Source: Lucifuga dentata
Lineage: Eukaryota > Chordata > Actinopteri > Ophidiiformes > Bythitidae
Assembly (NCBI GenBank): GCA_014773175.1
Contig: VXCM01001508.1
Coordinates: forward strand, 146,527 to 210,526
Length of the DNA: 64,000 bases
Direction of reading: 5' to 3'
The first letter of the stretch is position 1. Each line of letters opens with the position of its first letter. The notes below the pieces were generated by a model. It was not told the DNA's origin and made no database searches. It worked only from the letters and a program-made list of their open reading frames with translations. Position numbers and translations under genes: made by a program. Shown one piece after another: positions 23,401 to 33,440 of the stretch.

Positions 23401-24215
23401 ATGGAGAAAAAAAAAAACATAATAAATGAAAAAACAAAAAACAAAAAAAACAACTGTATCATGTTGCTTTTTATTTTCAATTTGCATTCTTTCCTTTTTT
23501 CTTTCTCTTTTAATGTCTTTTCTTCCTTCTTTAAGTACCACGCTTTCTGTCCTCATGTCCTCTTTCTGTCCTCATCTTCCATCTTTCCTTTAGTTTTTCC
23601 CTCCTTTCTTTCTTCAACTGATTTAAAAACCTTATACGATTTGTCTAAAATTGATGCCTGAGTATAATTTATTGCTAATATATTCATTTTATTTATATGA
23701 CCAGTATTGCTTTGACCAGACTCTTCTCCCACCTGAAGGCGCCATCAACATGGAGCAGGAAAGCTGCAGCAGCCACTCCCTGAATGTTGTCGTTGGACAG
23801 GGGGAGCTCAGCACGGTACATGTAACCCAACAGGAGCTCCAGACTCTGTGCAGGGGTGTCTCTGAGAGGCACCTCTCCCCCCCGGGTTTCCTTCAGACCA
23901 CATGTAAACATGGCCTACACTCAAGGGATTGGACAAAATTATCCATAATGAAACATGATACTGTTGAGGTAATGATGATGTCACAAGAGATTTATTTGAC
24001 TACAATACAGTTTTCTATAAAGTTGCACTCTAAATAGCCACTACCTGAAAATAAGGGCTGAATGCAGACAGCACCACCTTATGGCAAGGAAAGGAAATCC
24101 CCTCTGCCACCAGGACCACATCAGTGAGCTCCTCAGCTGCTCTCATCCGCTCTAGTTGACAAAGCAGGATTGAACCGTGCTCTGCCTGAGCTGAGTCCAG
24201 CACTGGACCCTCCAT
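20467..24215 (-). CDS. kbtbd12: Kelch repeat and BTB domain-containing protein 12
   Basis: Coding exons on the minus strand are 24045-24215, 23733-23914, 23261-23393, 22326-22559, 21880-22238, 21487-21760, 21165-21312, 20872-21069 and 20467-20615. All nine join in phase to 615 aa, against about 620 in mammals. Residues 27-125 form a BTB domain (ELTDVVLVAEG..FPCHKVVLSAFSPYF), residues 130-240 a BACK domain, and residues from about 280 onward a Kelch propeller with GG doublets in CLGGV, MIGGQ, VLGGW and ILGGI. The last blade has CGYF where the family usually has CGGF. Alignment from memory fits KBTBD12 throughout (SDDLNIS, RYGMETT, GGWTPQ, DEPDRLSN, MHDSYDVCLVA). Such proteins are typically CUL3 substrate adaptors; the substrate is not known to me. 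The ATG exon starts at an acceptor at 24234, so a non-coding exon lies further upstream. Confidence 0.93.
21839..21879. repeat. (CA)n microsatellite abutting a kbtbd12 splice donor
   Basis: The run reads GT in the kbtbd12 transcript and begins exactly at the exon 5 donor. It is split by an N at 21864, so its true length is unknown. Confidence 0.9.
22769..22875 (+). mobile_element. piggyBac-like MITE, copy 4 (3'-truncated)
   Basis: It starts AGGACCATATTG directly after an intact TTAA at 22765-22768. Homology to the other copies (ATGTTTGAGCC; TTTTCCAAAACATACTACTG) stops near 22875. It lies in kbtbd12 intron 3. Confidence 0.65.
23021..23053 (-). repeat. 33-bp exact copy of kbtbd12 exon 6 inside intron 3
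   Basis: The sequence is identical to 21563-21595, in the same orientation, beginning AGAGGGGCGAAGCTGAGCC. The source encodes part of the Kelch domain. The copy has no splice borders of its own. Confidence 0.9.
23054..23081. repeat. Perfect 12-bp inverted repeat next to the exon copy
   Basis: AACATCAAACAT, a TGCT loop, then ATGTTTGATGTT. It begins at the base following the 33-bp exon copy. Confidence 0.9.
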
Positions 24216-24640
24216 CAAGATTTGTTCTAAATGGCTGCAACACCTCAGTCAGCCTGGAGAGAAAGACCTTATGTTATTAAATATTAATGGAAACACACAA
24301 TTTGTGCATAAGAGAAAGCATCAAGGGCCACAACACTTCTGAAGCTTCCATTGGTAGCATTTTGATAAACTTTATATAACATTCCAAGAATGTTGCAATT
24401 CCAGGGCCGTTTCCAGAAGGTTTCTATGTAATGTTCCCTTAGAAGTGATTACTCTCAGGGAGCATTCTCTTAAAATTTTTCTTATAATCACAAAGCCTTT
24501 CTAGAACTCCTGGGGAACATTCCCTGAAAGTTCCAATTTGGTTATCTTTACAAAACCTTTCCCAAATGTCTAGTGAAAATAGACTATTCTAGATCCCTTA
24601 AGGAAAATGTCCTGGAAAACCTTATGGAATCCCCTTAGAG

Positions 24641-26004
24641 CAGGGGTGTCACACTCAATCACAGATGCGGCCAAAATTAAAAACTTAGTCCCACTTGTGG
24701 GCCAAACAGGGTCAACCTTTATAGCTTGATCTCAGTCACGTGTTTTTTGACGTCATCATGCGGAAGTCGGGCGGAAATGGTGGGCAAGTCTTGTGGGCAG
24801 CAATGGAGAGTAAACGGTACTCTGAATATATCAGTGGTTTTCAGCCGAATATAAAAGATAGATATATTAAAAATGTCTTTGTGTGATGGCAGAGAGCTGT
24901 GCTGCATGGCCAAAACAGATTTCAACATCGTTAATGCTGCACAACTGCTGGTTTACATCAAATCGGATGGAGCCGGCAAGCGCAGCGGAATGACAAAGTT
25001 ACCGCGCATTACATGATACATTGCGAAGCAGTTGTTTCGTTTCAGGGGCACACGGGGCACACTTGCAGACATCGTGAAAATATATTTAAAAAAAACAAAC
25101 AGCGAGGCACTTCACTTCCCGAAACAATCACGACACCGCTGGTGTAACGTGACTCACGTAGCAGCCGGAGCCGGCTGAGGCTGCAACCGGCTTCAGGTGA
25201 CTGGAGCCGGCTTGGAGCCACGTCATCACCAGTAAAATTACACTTCTCAACTCCACTTGTAAAACTGGCTTGAATGTTATTTTAAGCATNTCATCACCAG
25301 TAAAATTACACTTCTCAACTCCACTTGTAAAACTGGCTTGAATGTTATTTTAAGCATGTTTAAGACCTGGTTTTATATTATGAAATGACGTGCACGGAAG
25401 GCTTGCTGCTCCACTCCGACGTCCGCTGGCTGTCAGAGGAGCCGTTCTGAGCCGAAGTCAGAGAGGAGATGCAGCATTCCTTGCTTCCGAAAATCCGCAG
25501 CTCTGCAGACTGTCTTGCAGACTCACTGTGGACTCGGAAACTTATATGTCAGATATTTTCCAACGTGTAAATGTCTGAATCTCACAATGCGGGTGCGTGG
25601 TACCTTCTTACTAAATGTCCAGGACAAAGCGCAGCATTCACACAGAAAATCACCTTGTGGACAAACACATTGAAGGAGAGTGACAGAGATGTTCCCACAT
25701 CTTCATCAGGAGCTGCTGTCCTCTGGTGCAAGTTTAGACAGCACCTCATCACTTCTTCTCTATACCTTCACACAGATTTCTAACACGATTACAAACACTT
25801 CCTCCTCCTAAAACTGCAGTATGTCAAATCATCAAGCGAGTGTTATGTCATCTGTCAAGAACCCATTGACACGCCGGCTGTTGCAGTGCATTCTGGGACT
25901 TGTAGTATCCGTAACGTGCGCGCTATAGACTGGCGGCCCAGTTATTATAGAAATTACGGTAGATATTATCTCGCGGGCCACATGGGCCTTGAGTATGACG
26001 TGTG
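24641..26004 (+). mobile_element. hAT-superfamily transposon remnant
   Basis: The left end CAGGGGTGTCACACTCA and the right end (GAGTATGACGTGTG) form a degenerate inverted repeat. They are flanked by an 8-bp target duplication, CCTTAGAG at 24633-24640 and CTTTAGAG at 26005-26012 (one mismatch), which fits the hAT nnnTAnnn pattern. Inside, broken frames encode hAT transposase segments of the ZBED/SCAND3-like type: LLLHSDVRWLS at about 25404, YMSDIFQRVN at about 25545, and KITLWTNTLKES near 25650. Stops and frameshifts make it inactive. An assembly duplication (25223-25357) lies within it. Confidence 0.82.
25223..25357. other. Exact 67-bp duplication around a single N (assembly join)
   Basis: 25223-25289 equals 25291-25357, with the N at 25290. 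Confidence 0.88.
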
Positions 26005-26642
26005 CTTTAGAGAATGATGCTGTAGACTGTTAATTAGCTGGGTGTGCACCACACATACATTATAATCAAGTTAAATTGAGCCACAGTAAGTCAAAAGTAA
26101 ATATTGATTTTAGATTATTTCTAGAGTAAGACATTAGATCATGTAAATTCCACAAATACTGGCTTTGTTGACATGGCAAATGATTAAAGTGACACTGCTT
26201 ATTCTGAGGTTTGTCATCCATTCATTTGATACAAAAGGTCACTGATGTGAACTCTGGTGTGCTGTGTTAGGAAAAAGATGAATGAACGGGTCCAGTTAAA
26301 ACATTACATATAAAGAAAAGATTTTGTTTTTAGATTAACATACTGTAAAAGAATTAACTATTTACTCTATGTCTTGAATTATAGTGAAGTGCATTAAAAT
26401 TCAGTCATACTTGCAAATATGCAAAATAAAATAATAATTTTATTCTGATTTAAGAATGTTAAGACGTTCAAATGTAATTGTGCAATATACATTAATAGAG
26501 ACAAGAAACCACAGGATCATATTTCAGGAATAGTGATAAAAGAGGGGATGCGTCAGGAAGATACTTATGTCCCTAATGTTTGTATATTCAGTAAAACACT
26601 AATAATAATTATGCTTGTCCAGGGTTTGCTGTAGGAGAGGTA

Positions 26643-26924
26643 CTAGATTGTCTCATGTGGACCACTCAGGGAAGATCTCTCCATGTTGACTAGTTTCTTA
26701 AACTGTTTCCCCTGGAGCAGCTGGCTGACCAAATCACCCAGTTCCATAGAGGATAACAACACCGTGAGTCCGTGTGCTAAACATACACAGGCAACATTAC
26801 ACCAGACAGACATGCAGACACACTTCAGCGTGCGAGCAGTAGCCTGTTAGCATGGCTTTATCTAAGTGCATGCAGAAAACCTTACCAGTAGTTCCAGTGC
26901 TGTCCCAGGCCAGGACCGAAGTTT
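26643..26924 (-). CDS. Unassigned pair of 3'-terminal coding exons
   Basis: Two minus-strand blocks have good borders and compatible phase. Exon 26886-26924 has acceptor ATTTCAG and donor GTAAGG. Exon 26643-26776 has acceptor GTTTAG and ends at a TAG stop (26643-26645). Joined, they read TSVLAWDSTGTTAHG, then LTVLLSSMELGDLVSQLLQ, and end GPHETI. The 109-nt intron and the absence of internal stops support a real or recently lost gene. I do not recognise the family and could not find further exons upstream to 33 kb. It may be a gene remnant. Confidence 0.35.
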
Positions 26925-28134
26925 CTGAAATAGGAGGATGCTAGTTTTGATATTTCATACAACACTGCACACTTGTTTCTGTCAGGCCTTCTGCTGTCTG
27001 TGACCTAAGAGTGGGGCAAGATCTGCTGGCTAAAGTTTTTTAAAAATAGAACTGCAAGTGATAGTGGTGCTGTTAACTGTTCAGGTTTCCAGATGAATGT
27101 GCATGACATGGTGCATCTTTATGATTATGATCATTTCTTAAGATTTATAGGTTTTTCCTGCAGTTTCTCTTTAATTTGTTTAAAATAAATGTGGATTTCA
27201 TGCAAAAACTGAAAGAGCCATTAGGCATAATATCAACAGATACATCAACATAATATCAACATTGATGATCAACAGATCATCAATATGTAGATACCTGATG
27301 TTAAAATATATGGTAGTAAATATGATTGGAAATTGCACCTGTTCTGACTCAGCAGCTCGGCACACATCACACGATCACATGATCATCATCATAACTCGTA
27401 ACTCTTTTACAGAGTCTGTCACAGGTCCAAGTGTAAGTGAAGTTGAAGGTGTGTCTACTTTTTGGACATCTTATTGGTGGTAACTGTCTGTAACAGTCAG
27501 TTCAGTACAGCACAGTACAGTACGGAGTTATTTCAGGCTAATTGTTGTTCAGCCACACTGACTACATAACAGCATGAACCAAACCATGTGTCAGTGGTGC
27601 CTACAGTTTTTAGGCAGTTCAGATTTATCATTTACTCCTGATGACATTGTGCACGTGTGTACCTTTGTGTGTGAAACATGCATGCTTTCATGTAACTGTG
27701 AAAATGCTCTCACTTGCCACACACTGCTGATCAGAAGCTTTGACCAAGTATGTGCCATGAAGACTAGCTTTCATTTTACCTGCAGCATAAATCTAATTTT
27801 TTTTTTTTTTTGTTTGACTAAGTGATATCAGGAACCAAAGAAATGTGAATAAAAATAATCCAATAATAATAATAACGACATTTTCTATTAAAATCATATA
27901 ATACACAAAATATGCATACATGAGCATGTTTTGAGCAATTTATCTTTTTATTGATGGTTTTGAATCATGCTCTGTAAACGGCATCCTATATTTATATATA
28001 ACTACTCAGTGTCATATTTTGAAACAGAATAACAGCAGTGATCTTTCTCTCTTAAAAAGCACAACTGCTTTAACTTTATCTCTGTTTAGATCTGAATTAC
28101 TTTAATTTTTAATTTTAACGTATCTATAAAAGTT
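26925..28134. other. Gene-free stretch
   Basis: No convincing exon. An open frame at 27574-27825 has no family resemblance and ends in a poly(T)-derived run. Nothing else is recognised. Confidence 0.45.
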
Positions 28135-28860
28135 CTCAATCATCCAGGTCCTTGGATGTCTAGCAATAGAAGTTCAACTGGTCTGGTGTTCCTTGGAAGG
28201 TGTCCAGGGCTCTCGTATACTTTGTCCATGTATAGCTTGGCTATAGCAGGGTATGGACAACACCATGGCCATTGGTTCTAGATATATGGATGACATGTGG
28301 GGTCAGTATAAAAATCTAAGAAGTGAGGATAACATCAAGTTTACACAGAAAAATGCTCAAAGTGACAAACTTGCCTTCCTGGACTGTGAAGTAAACATAT
28401 ATGATAATTTCAAAAAGTTGTCCACCCCAACAATTCACCACCTATAGAAAAAATTGCACTGATCTACACACTGGGGGCACCAAACAACCACTAGGAAAGT
28501 GTGTGGCCTAACATAGCGAGGCTAACTCCTCAGGTCCAGACTCAGATATCTACCTACGCCTAAAAAACTACATTTTGATAACAATACTGCACATATTTTG
28601 GACAGAGGAAATGTGGTTTCAAGTACAAATTAAGGAAGCCATGCCAAGCTGGAAAAACAATCTCTGATGAGAAGAAAGTGTGCTGCACAGTATTTATCAC
28701 CTACTCAAAATGCTGTCCTAACATCTCCACCTCTCTATCCTTTCTCCTCTCCACCCATCTTATGTCTACAAATTAAACCCTTTTGAGAAACAAATTAGAG
28801 AAGAAAGAAGAACTGACTTTGCTTTTCTGACCATGAAGAAATCTAAGAGGTCAAATACTC
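28135..28860 (+). mobile_element. Penelope-like retroelement fragment
   Basis: A frame at 28271-28440 encodes a reverse-transcriptase core with the YMDD box (RYMDDMWG), then DNIKFT and LAFLDCEV, the order seen in Penelope-like elements. Downstream, broken frames resemble the linker after the reverse transcriptase (SDIYLRLK; EEMWFQVQIKEAMPS). Stops and frameshifts make it inactive. The AAAAGTTCTCAATCATCCAGG-type sequence at 28130-28150 may belong to its terminal repeat. The ends are approximate. Confidence 0.65.
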
Positions 28861-29967
28861 CTCCTTATCTCAGATGTTAAGTGATTTATCTTGTTTGCCT
28901 TTTGATAAGATTGGGCAACAATAGAAAAGATGGGCAATGATGTTTGGTAGACTCCTTTAGAGTTAATGGCACAACAATCACAAGATGTCAAAGGATGATC
29001 TTTATGGTGGAATATAACTGCTCTTGCAGGTGTTCACCAAACATTTCCTCAGTGCACATTGCTCACTTACCTGAAGTTATTTTTGGCCAACTCATTCCTT
29101 TTCTCTACAAATTTTAAGCACTCCCGTTTTTCTTTGAAGATTGTGCATATTATGTCCTTCTCTTGGCCAAGATTTATTATATTCAAGTAAGATCATGATT
29201 GTTATTCATTCAGTAATCTTCATCCTTCTTGTCTCATATTTTATATTCTTGAGTGTCTCTAAAGTCTTTGTTGTGCTGGATTATTATTTCATAATGCTTT
29301 TCCACTGTTCAGCTTCAACAGGTGTTGACCCACATTTAGGATAAATTTGACTGTGAGGATAAAAGTAAGATTTGGGTACTCCACACTCACCTGATAAAAA
29401 GGGTCAGGATGCCACATCTACAAATGGTACACATGGTGGCCATTTCCTAAAATTACCACAAATTATGGCATTTCTTCCATTTAGAGTGGTATTTATTAAC
29501 TGATGATGTAAACAAAACTGGAGTTCAGTTAACTTCGATGAACTACTAGCAGCTAGCTGCTAGCCACTGTTACACTGACTTGACTGCACATGTGTGGAAG
29601 ACAATTTAGCACAAAAGCATCTCTTTACGTCTCGTCCATTTGAGGAATTATCAGTTAAATACGGACAAATTACTCTGGACAAATCAACACAAATTCAGTA
29701 ACATAAGACTTACTGGATTTGTGAAAGACCAATCAAGATTTTAGGTCACTCCTAGAACGTTTAAACTCATATTTTTACAAGATTCCCATTGTGACCGGCT
29801 ACTTTCATCACAACCTGGGATCGCTGTGAACTGTGTGAAATTCCCAGAAACTAGATAATGTCAAGGTACAGAGTAGTAGTAAGGGAAAAAATTGTGCGAT
29901 TAAAAAAAAAAAAAAATCTATTCATTATTGACACTGTCATGTTTTCACTGTCACCCATTACAATTAA

Positions 29968-30447
29968 AGGACCATACTGTTTTTTTTTTTTACATTTTTG
30001 GGCCTAATATATTCAGTTTTTATACACGTAACGTTACTGACAATCATTTCCCAAAGTATGCTACTGGAACGGTGAATTAAATTTTTTTTTTCCCTACCTT
30101 CCAGACCGCCATTGATTTCAGTTCATTCTGGTACACTATTAAAATCAACCNTTTTTTTTCCCTACCTTCCAGACCGCCATTGATTTCAGTTCATTCTGGT
30201 ACACTATTAAAATCAACCTTGTTGATTCTTGAAACATTCTTAGGTAATCTATCATTGCGAACAAGATCAGGTTTTTTTTTTTTTTTTAATGAAGTTATGT
30301 AGTTTTAGCGTTTAAGCTCAATAAAAAGCACAGAGTAATCTAAAAATGCTTCCTGTTGTCTGTTCTTCACTACAGCATTTGAATTCACCACTAGGATGTG
30401 CAAAGGTGCAAACATGTACAAACATGCAAAATGACTGGTATGGTCCT
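29968..30447 (+). mobile_element. piggyBac-like MITE, copy 5 with intact TTAA at both ends
   Basis: The element starts AGGACCATACTG after TTAA (29964-29967) and ends GGTATGGTCCT before TTAA (30448-30451). Its interior matches copy 3. It contains a 67-bp assembly duplication, 30084-30150 and 30152-30218, around an N at 30151. Confidence 0.82.
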
Positions 30448-32237
30448 TTAAGTGTCAAGCGTTACCTCTAAATGTCTCCCTCTATCTCTCTTTCCCCCTC
30501 TTTCTGTCTGATAAAACTACGGTCCTAAATTGGAACACCTATACACATATTCATTAACACACAGTTTTAGCACTTTTCTGTCATTCTGCATATGCAAAAC
30601 CTCAGTACAGCCTCAGAAGCTAAAAACGCCATTGAGATTGTGTCCCACTGTGGTCTGGCACCTGCCTTCTTCTAGCTTCTTTCTATTTTTATCTCTCTCT
30701 TTGTCACTTTGTTTTTGTTTGTTTGTTTGTTTGTTTGTTTTTTTTTTTTTTNTTTTTTTTTTTTTGTCCTTCTAGTTGACCTAAATGTCTTCATGATCAT
30801 CTTCTCTAAAACAGCTCACATTTCCATGTGTGACGCAGGCCAAAGTTAATATGCGCAAAAATGTTTCCACTTATGTCCCACAGTGATCTATTACAGCCTG
30901 TTAGTCACAGAAGTCAAATTACTTCCTGTGATCCAGTAGTGGTTCTGCTAAACTATGGTAGAACTTTATTTAGAATGATTGTTTTGCCCATGACGATTAC
31001 AAAGTACAAAGACCAGAAGCCACTCTGTACAGTAAATACAAGACAATCTTGCATATTTTTTCTGCGTAAGCATACTTCCATTGAATAGCATCACAAACAG
31101 TCTAAGCATGAATTTAGATTTTAGAAATGTTTCCCCAATATCAAAAATATTGACAAAATTGATGGAAGTTGTGTGTCTTATGTGCTGCAGTTTATCTAGG
31201 AAAGATAAGCCGGTAACATCACATTTGAAATGTTCATCATGAAAACACAAAGGATATTAATGTGCTTTTGGCTCTGATTAATGATCGAAACTCCATCCTT
31301 TCACTGAGTTTTTCTGAAATCTCAATCTTATACTACTCCATTCTACATACACTGAATAACTTAAAGTCCAACTCAATCAATAACCATATAATCACTTTGA
31401 CAAATGACTCTTTTAAATAGTAACACAGCTCAGCATAAACATCAAATAATTGCTTTGTCAGAAGTGTGACTGATAAATTTGTTTTATGAGGTTAGTGGGT
31501 TTATTAGCAATTATTAACAACAGCAGCTGTCAGACTGTCAAGTAAGCCTTTATTTGCCAGTTTTTAATGGAAAGTTTTGAAGTTAGAGCGACATAATGAA
31601 ACCTTTTAAACACTATCATGCATATAAAGAGGCTTACCTTTTTATGCAGAGTTTGTCAAATGAGAATCACCATCAGCCGATTTCACATCATTGAATTATG
31701 TTATTATCTTTTACAGTGTCTTAAAGGCATAAATTTATTTAATTAATTTCATAACATGTAAGGCATTTGGTTCGGTCAATAGGGAAAAAAGGTTGACTTA
31801 TGAACAGATGTGTCACACTAAGCAAAATCTGGTCTCCTTTTGCTCAAGAGGAAATGAACATTTCGGGTAAACTGACACATTTGAAAAACTTTTTAAATTA
31901 ATTATGTAAACAAATAATTGTGCATTTCATTTTTTTCTCTCACTACCCTGTAAAACACTTGATGTGTTGAAACAAGACTGATACATTGCAAATAAAATAT
32001 TAACTAGGAGAATGTGTGACAACTTTGCTGATGAAAATGAAATCAGTATTGTCACTTTACTGTCTGAATGATGCAAGTCAGAAAGCCAATAAATGATAAG
32101 AAGTTTTAAGTACTGTCCTTTGTACAACTGATGTGTGCTTTAGAAAACATATGGTGGTATATGCTGTGTGTAACAATCATTTTGGCTTGTGCGTTTCCAC
32201 ATGCATTATATTGTTTCATTCTGTCACTAGTTTTCTG
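30448..32237. other. Gene-free intergenic DNA
   Basis: AT-rich sequence with a poly(T) tract broken by an N at 30752. No exon, RNA gene or recognised element was found. Confidence 0.5.
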
Positions 32238-32245
32238 CAGTTTCG

Positions 32246-33071
32246 TATGGAAGCCCGTTTCCATCACTTGAAAAGAAAAAACAATCTACCATCTTATTTT
32301 GTTAAGTAGTGTTTTTCTCATAATTATGAGATATACCAAGTCATAATTATGAGATATCTCATAATTACAACTTAGCATCTCATAATTACGACTTAGCATC
32401 TGATAATGAGATCCTAAGTCGTAATTACGAGATACTAAGTCGTAATTATGAGATGCAAAGTTATTACGAGATATTAAATCATAATTATCAGATATTATCA
32501 GTCATAATTATGAGATACTAGGTCATAATTATGAGATGAAGTCATAATTACGGGATGTTAAGTCATAATTATAAGATTTTAAGTCATAATTATGAGAAAC
32601 TATCTCCTAATTAGAAGATAGTTCTCATAATTGAGATATTTTGAGCGAAGTGCGCATGCGCGCGTTGTATAGCGCTACTAAATCGTTTATGATTGTTTTC
32701 AGTGGGATTCGTAATAAACATTAAGTGTTGTACAGATTATTGTAAGGGCCCTTTGTCAGAGTGATCTAGCTGTTTTGTCAGATTTATCTAGCTATATGAA
32801 TGTGACATCAGGTGGAAAATAACAGATATTCAAATTTGTAGTACAGTTTTGAGGTGCTTGTACTTTATTTCAATATTTTCATTTTATGCTACTTTACACT
32901 TCGAGACTTAATATCTCATAATCATGACTGAACACCTCGTAAGTATGACTTAACATCTCATAATTATGAGATAGTTTCTCATAATTATGAGAAAACAGAA
33001 CTTAACATTGAGGGAAAAAAAGGTGGTAGATTTTTCTTTTTCTTTTCAAGTGGTGGAAACGGGCTTCCATA
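32246..33071. mobile_element. Inverted-repeat element (MITE) carrying a TAATTA-palindrome array
   Basis: Both ends carry TATGGAAGCCCGTTTCCA and a CACTTGAAAAGAAAAA segment in opposite orientation, giving an inverted repeat of about 50 bp. It is flanked by CAGTTTCG (32238-32245) and GAGTTTCG (33072-33079), a probable 8-bp target duplication with one mismatch. Between the arms are about 16 copies of TCATAATTATGA-type palindromes separated by GATACTAAG-like spacers, at 32326-32640 and 32958-32995. No transposase is present. The superfamily is uncertain. It ends 370 bp before the slc26a6 start codon. Confidence 0.8.
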
Positions 33072-33099
33072 GAGTTTCGAGAGCTTACCACAATTATCA

Positions 33100-33102
<3 letters not shown>

Positions 33103-33141
<39 letters not shown>

Positions 33142-33170
33142 TGTGCGTGTGTGTGTGTGCGTGTGTGTGG
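33103..33170. repeat. (GT)n microsatellite upstream of slc26a6
   Basis: A GT run with GC and GG interruptions, between the MITE and the slc26a6 start. Confidence 0.9.
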
Positions 33171-33440
33171 AGAAGGATGATGCATAGGGTGGTGGGAGTT
33201 TACCTATAAGACCAGGACAGGTGTGGTCACTCCCACAGTCCAAACACTGCAGCTGCAGCAACAAGCACTGCCAAACGACAGCACCCAGGGGAGTTTTCAT
33301 TCACTTATCTCTCTCTGTCTCTGTCTCTTTTGTGGTGCAAACGAGTCGTGAACTTTCCAGTGAAGAGGATTCTTCGGAAGAAAACTGTGAACCTGTGACT
33401 GGCTGCTGACTTGAGGTCTGCTGAATTAAGTCAAATAGAC

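Noticed and set aside
27574..27825. 83-codon plus-strand open frame
   Set aside because: Cysteine-scattered sequence without a known domain or splice borders, ending in a poly(T)-derived poly-Phe run.
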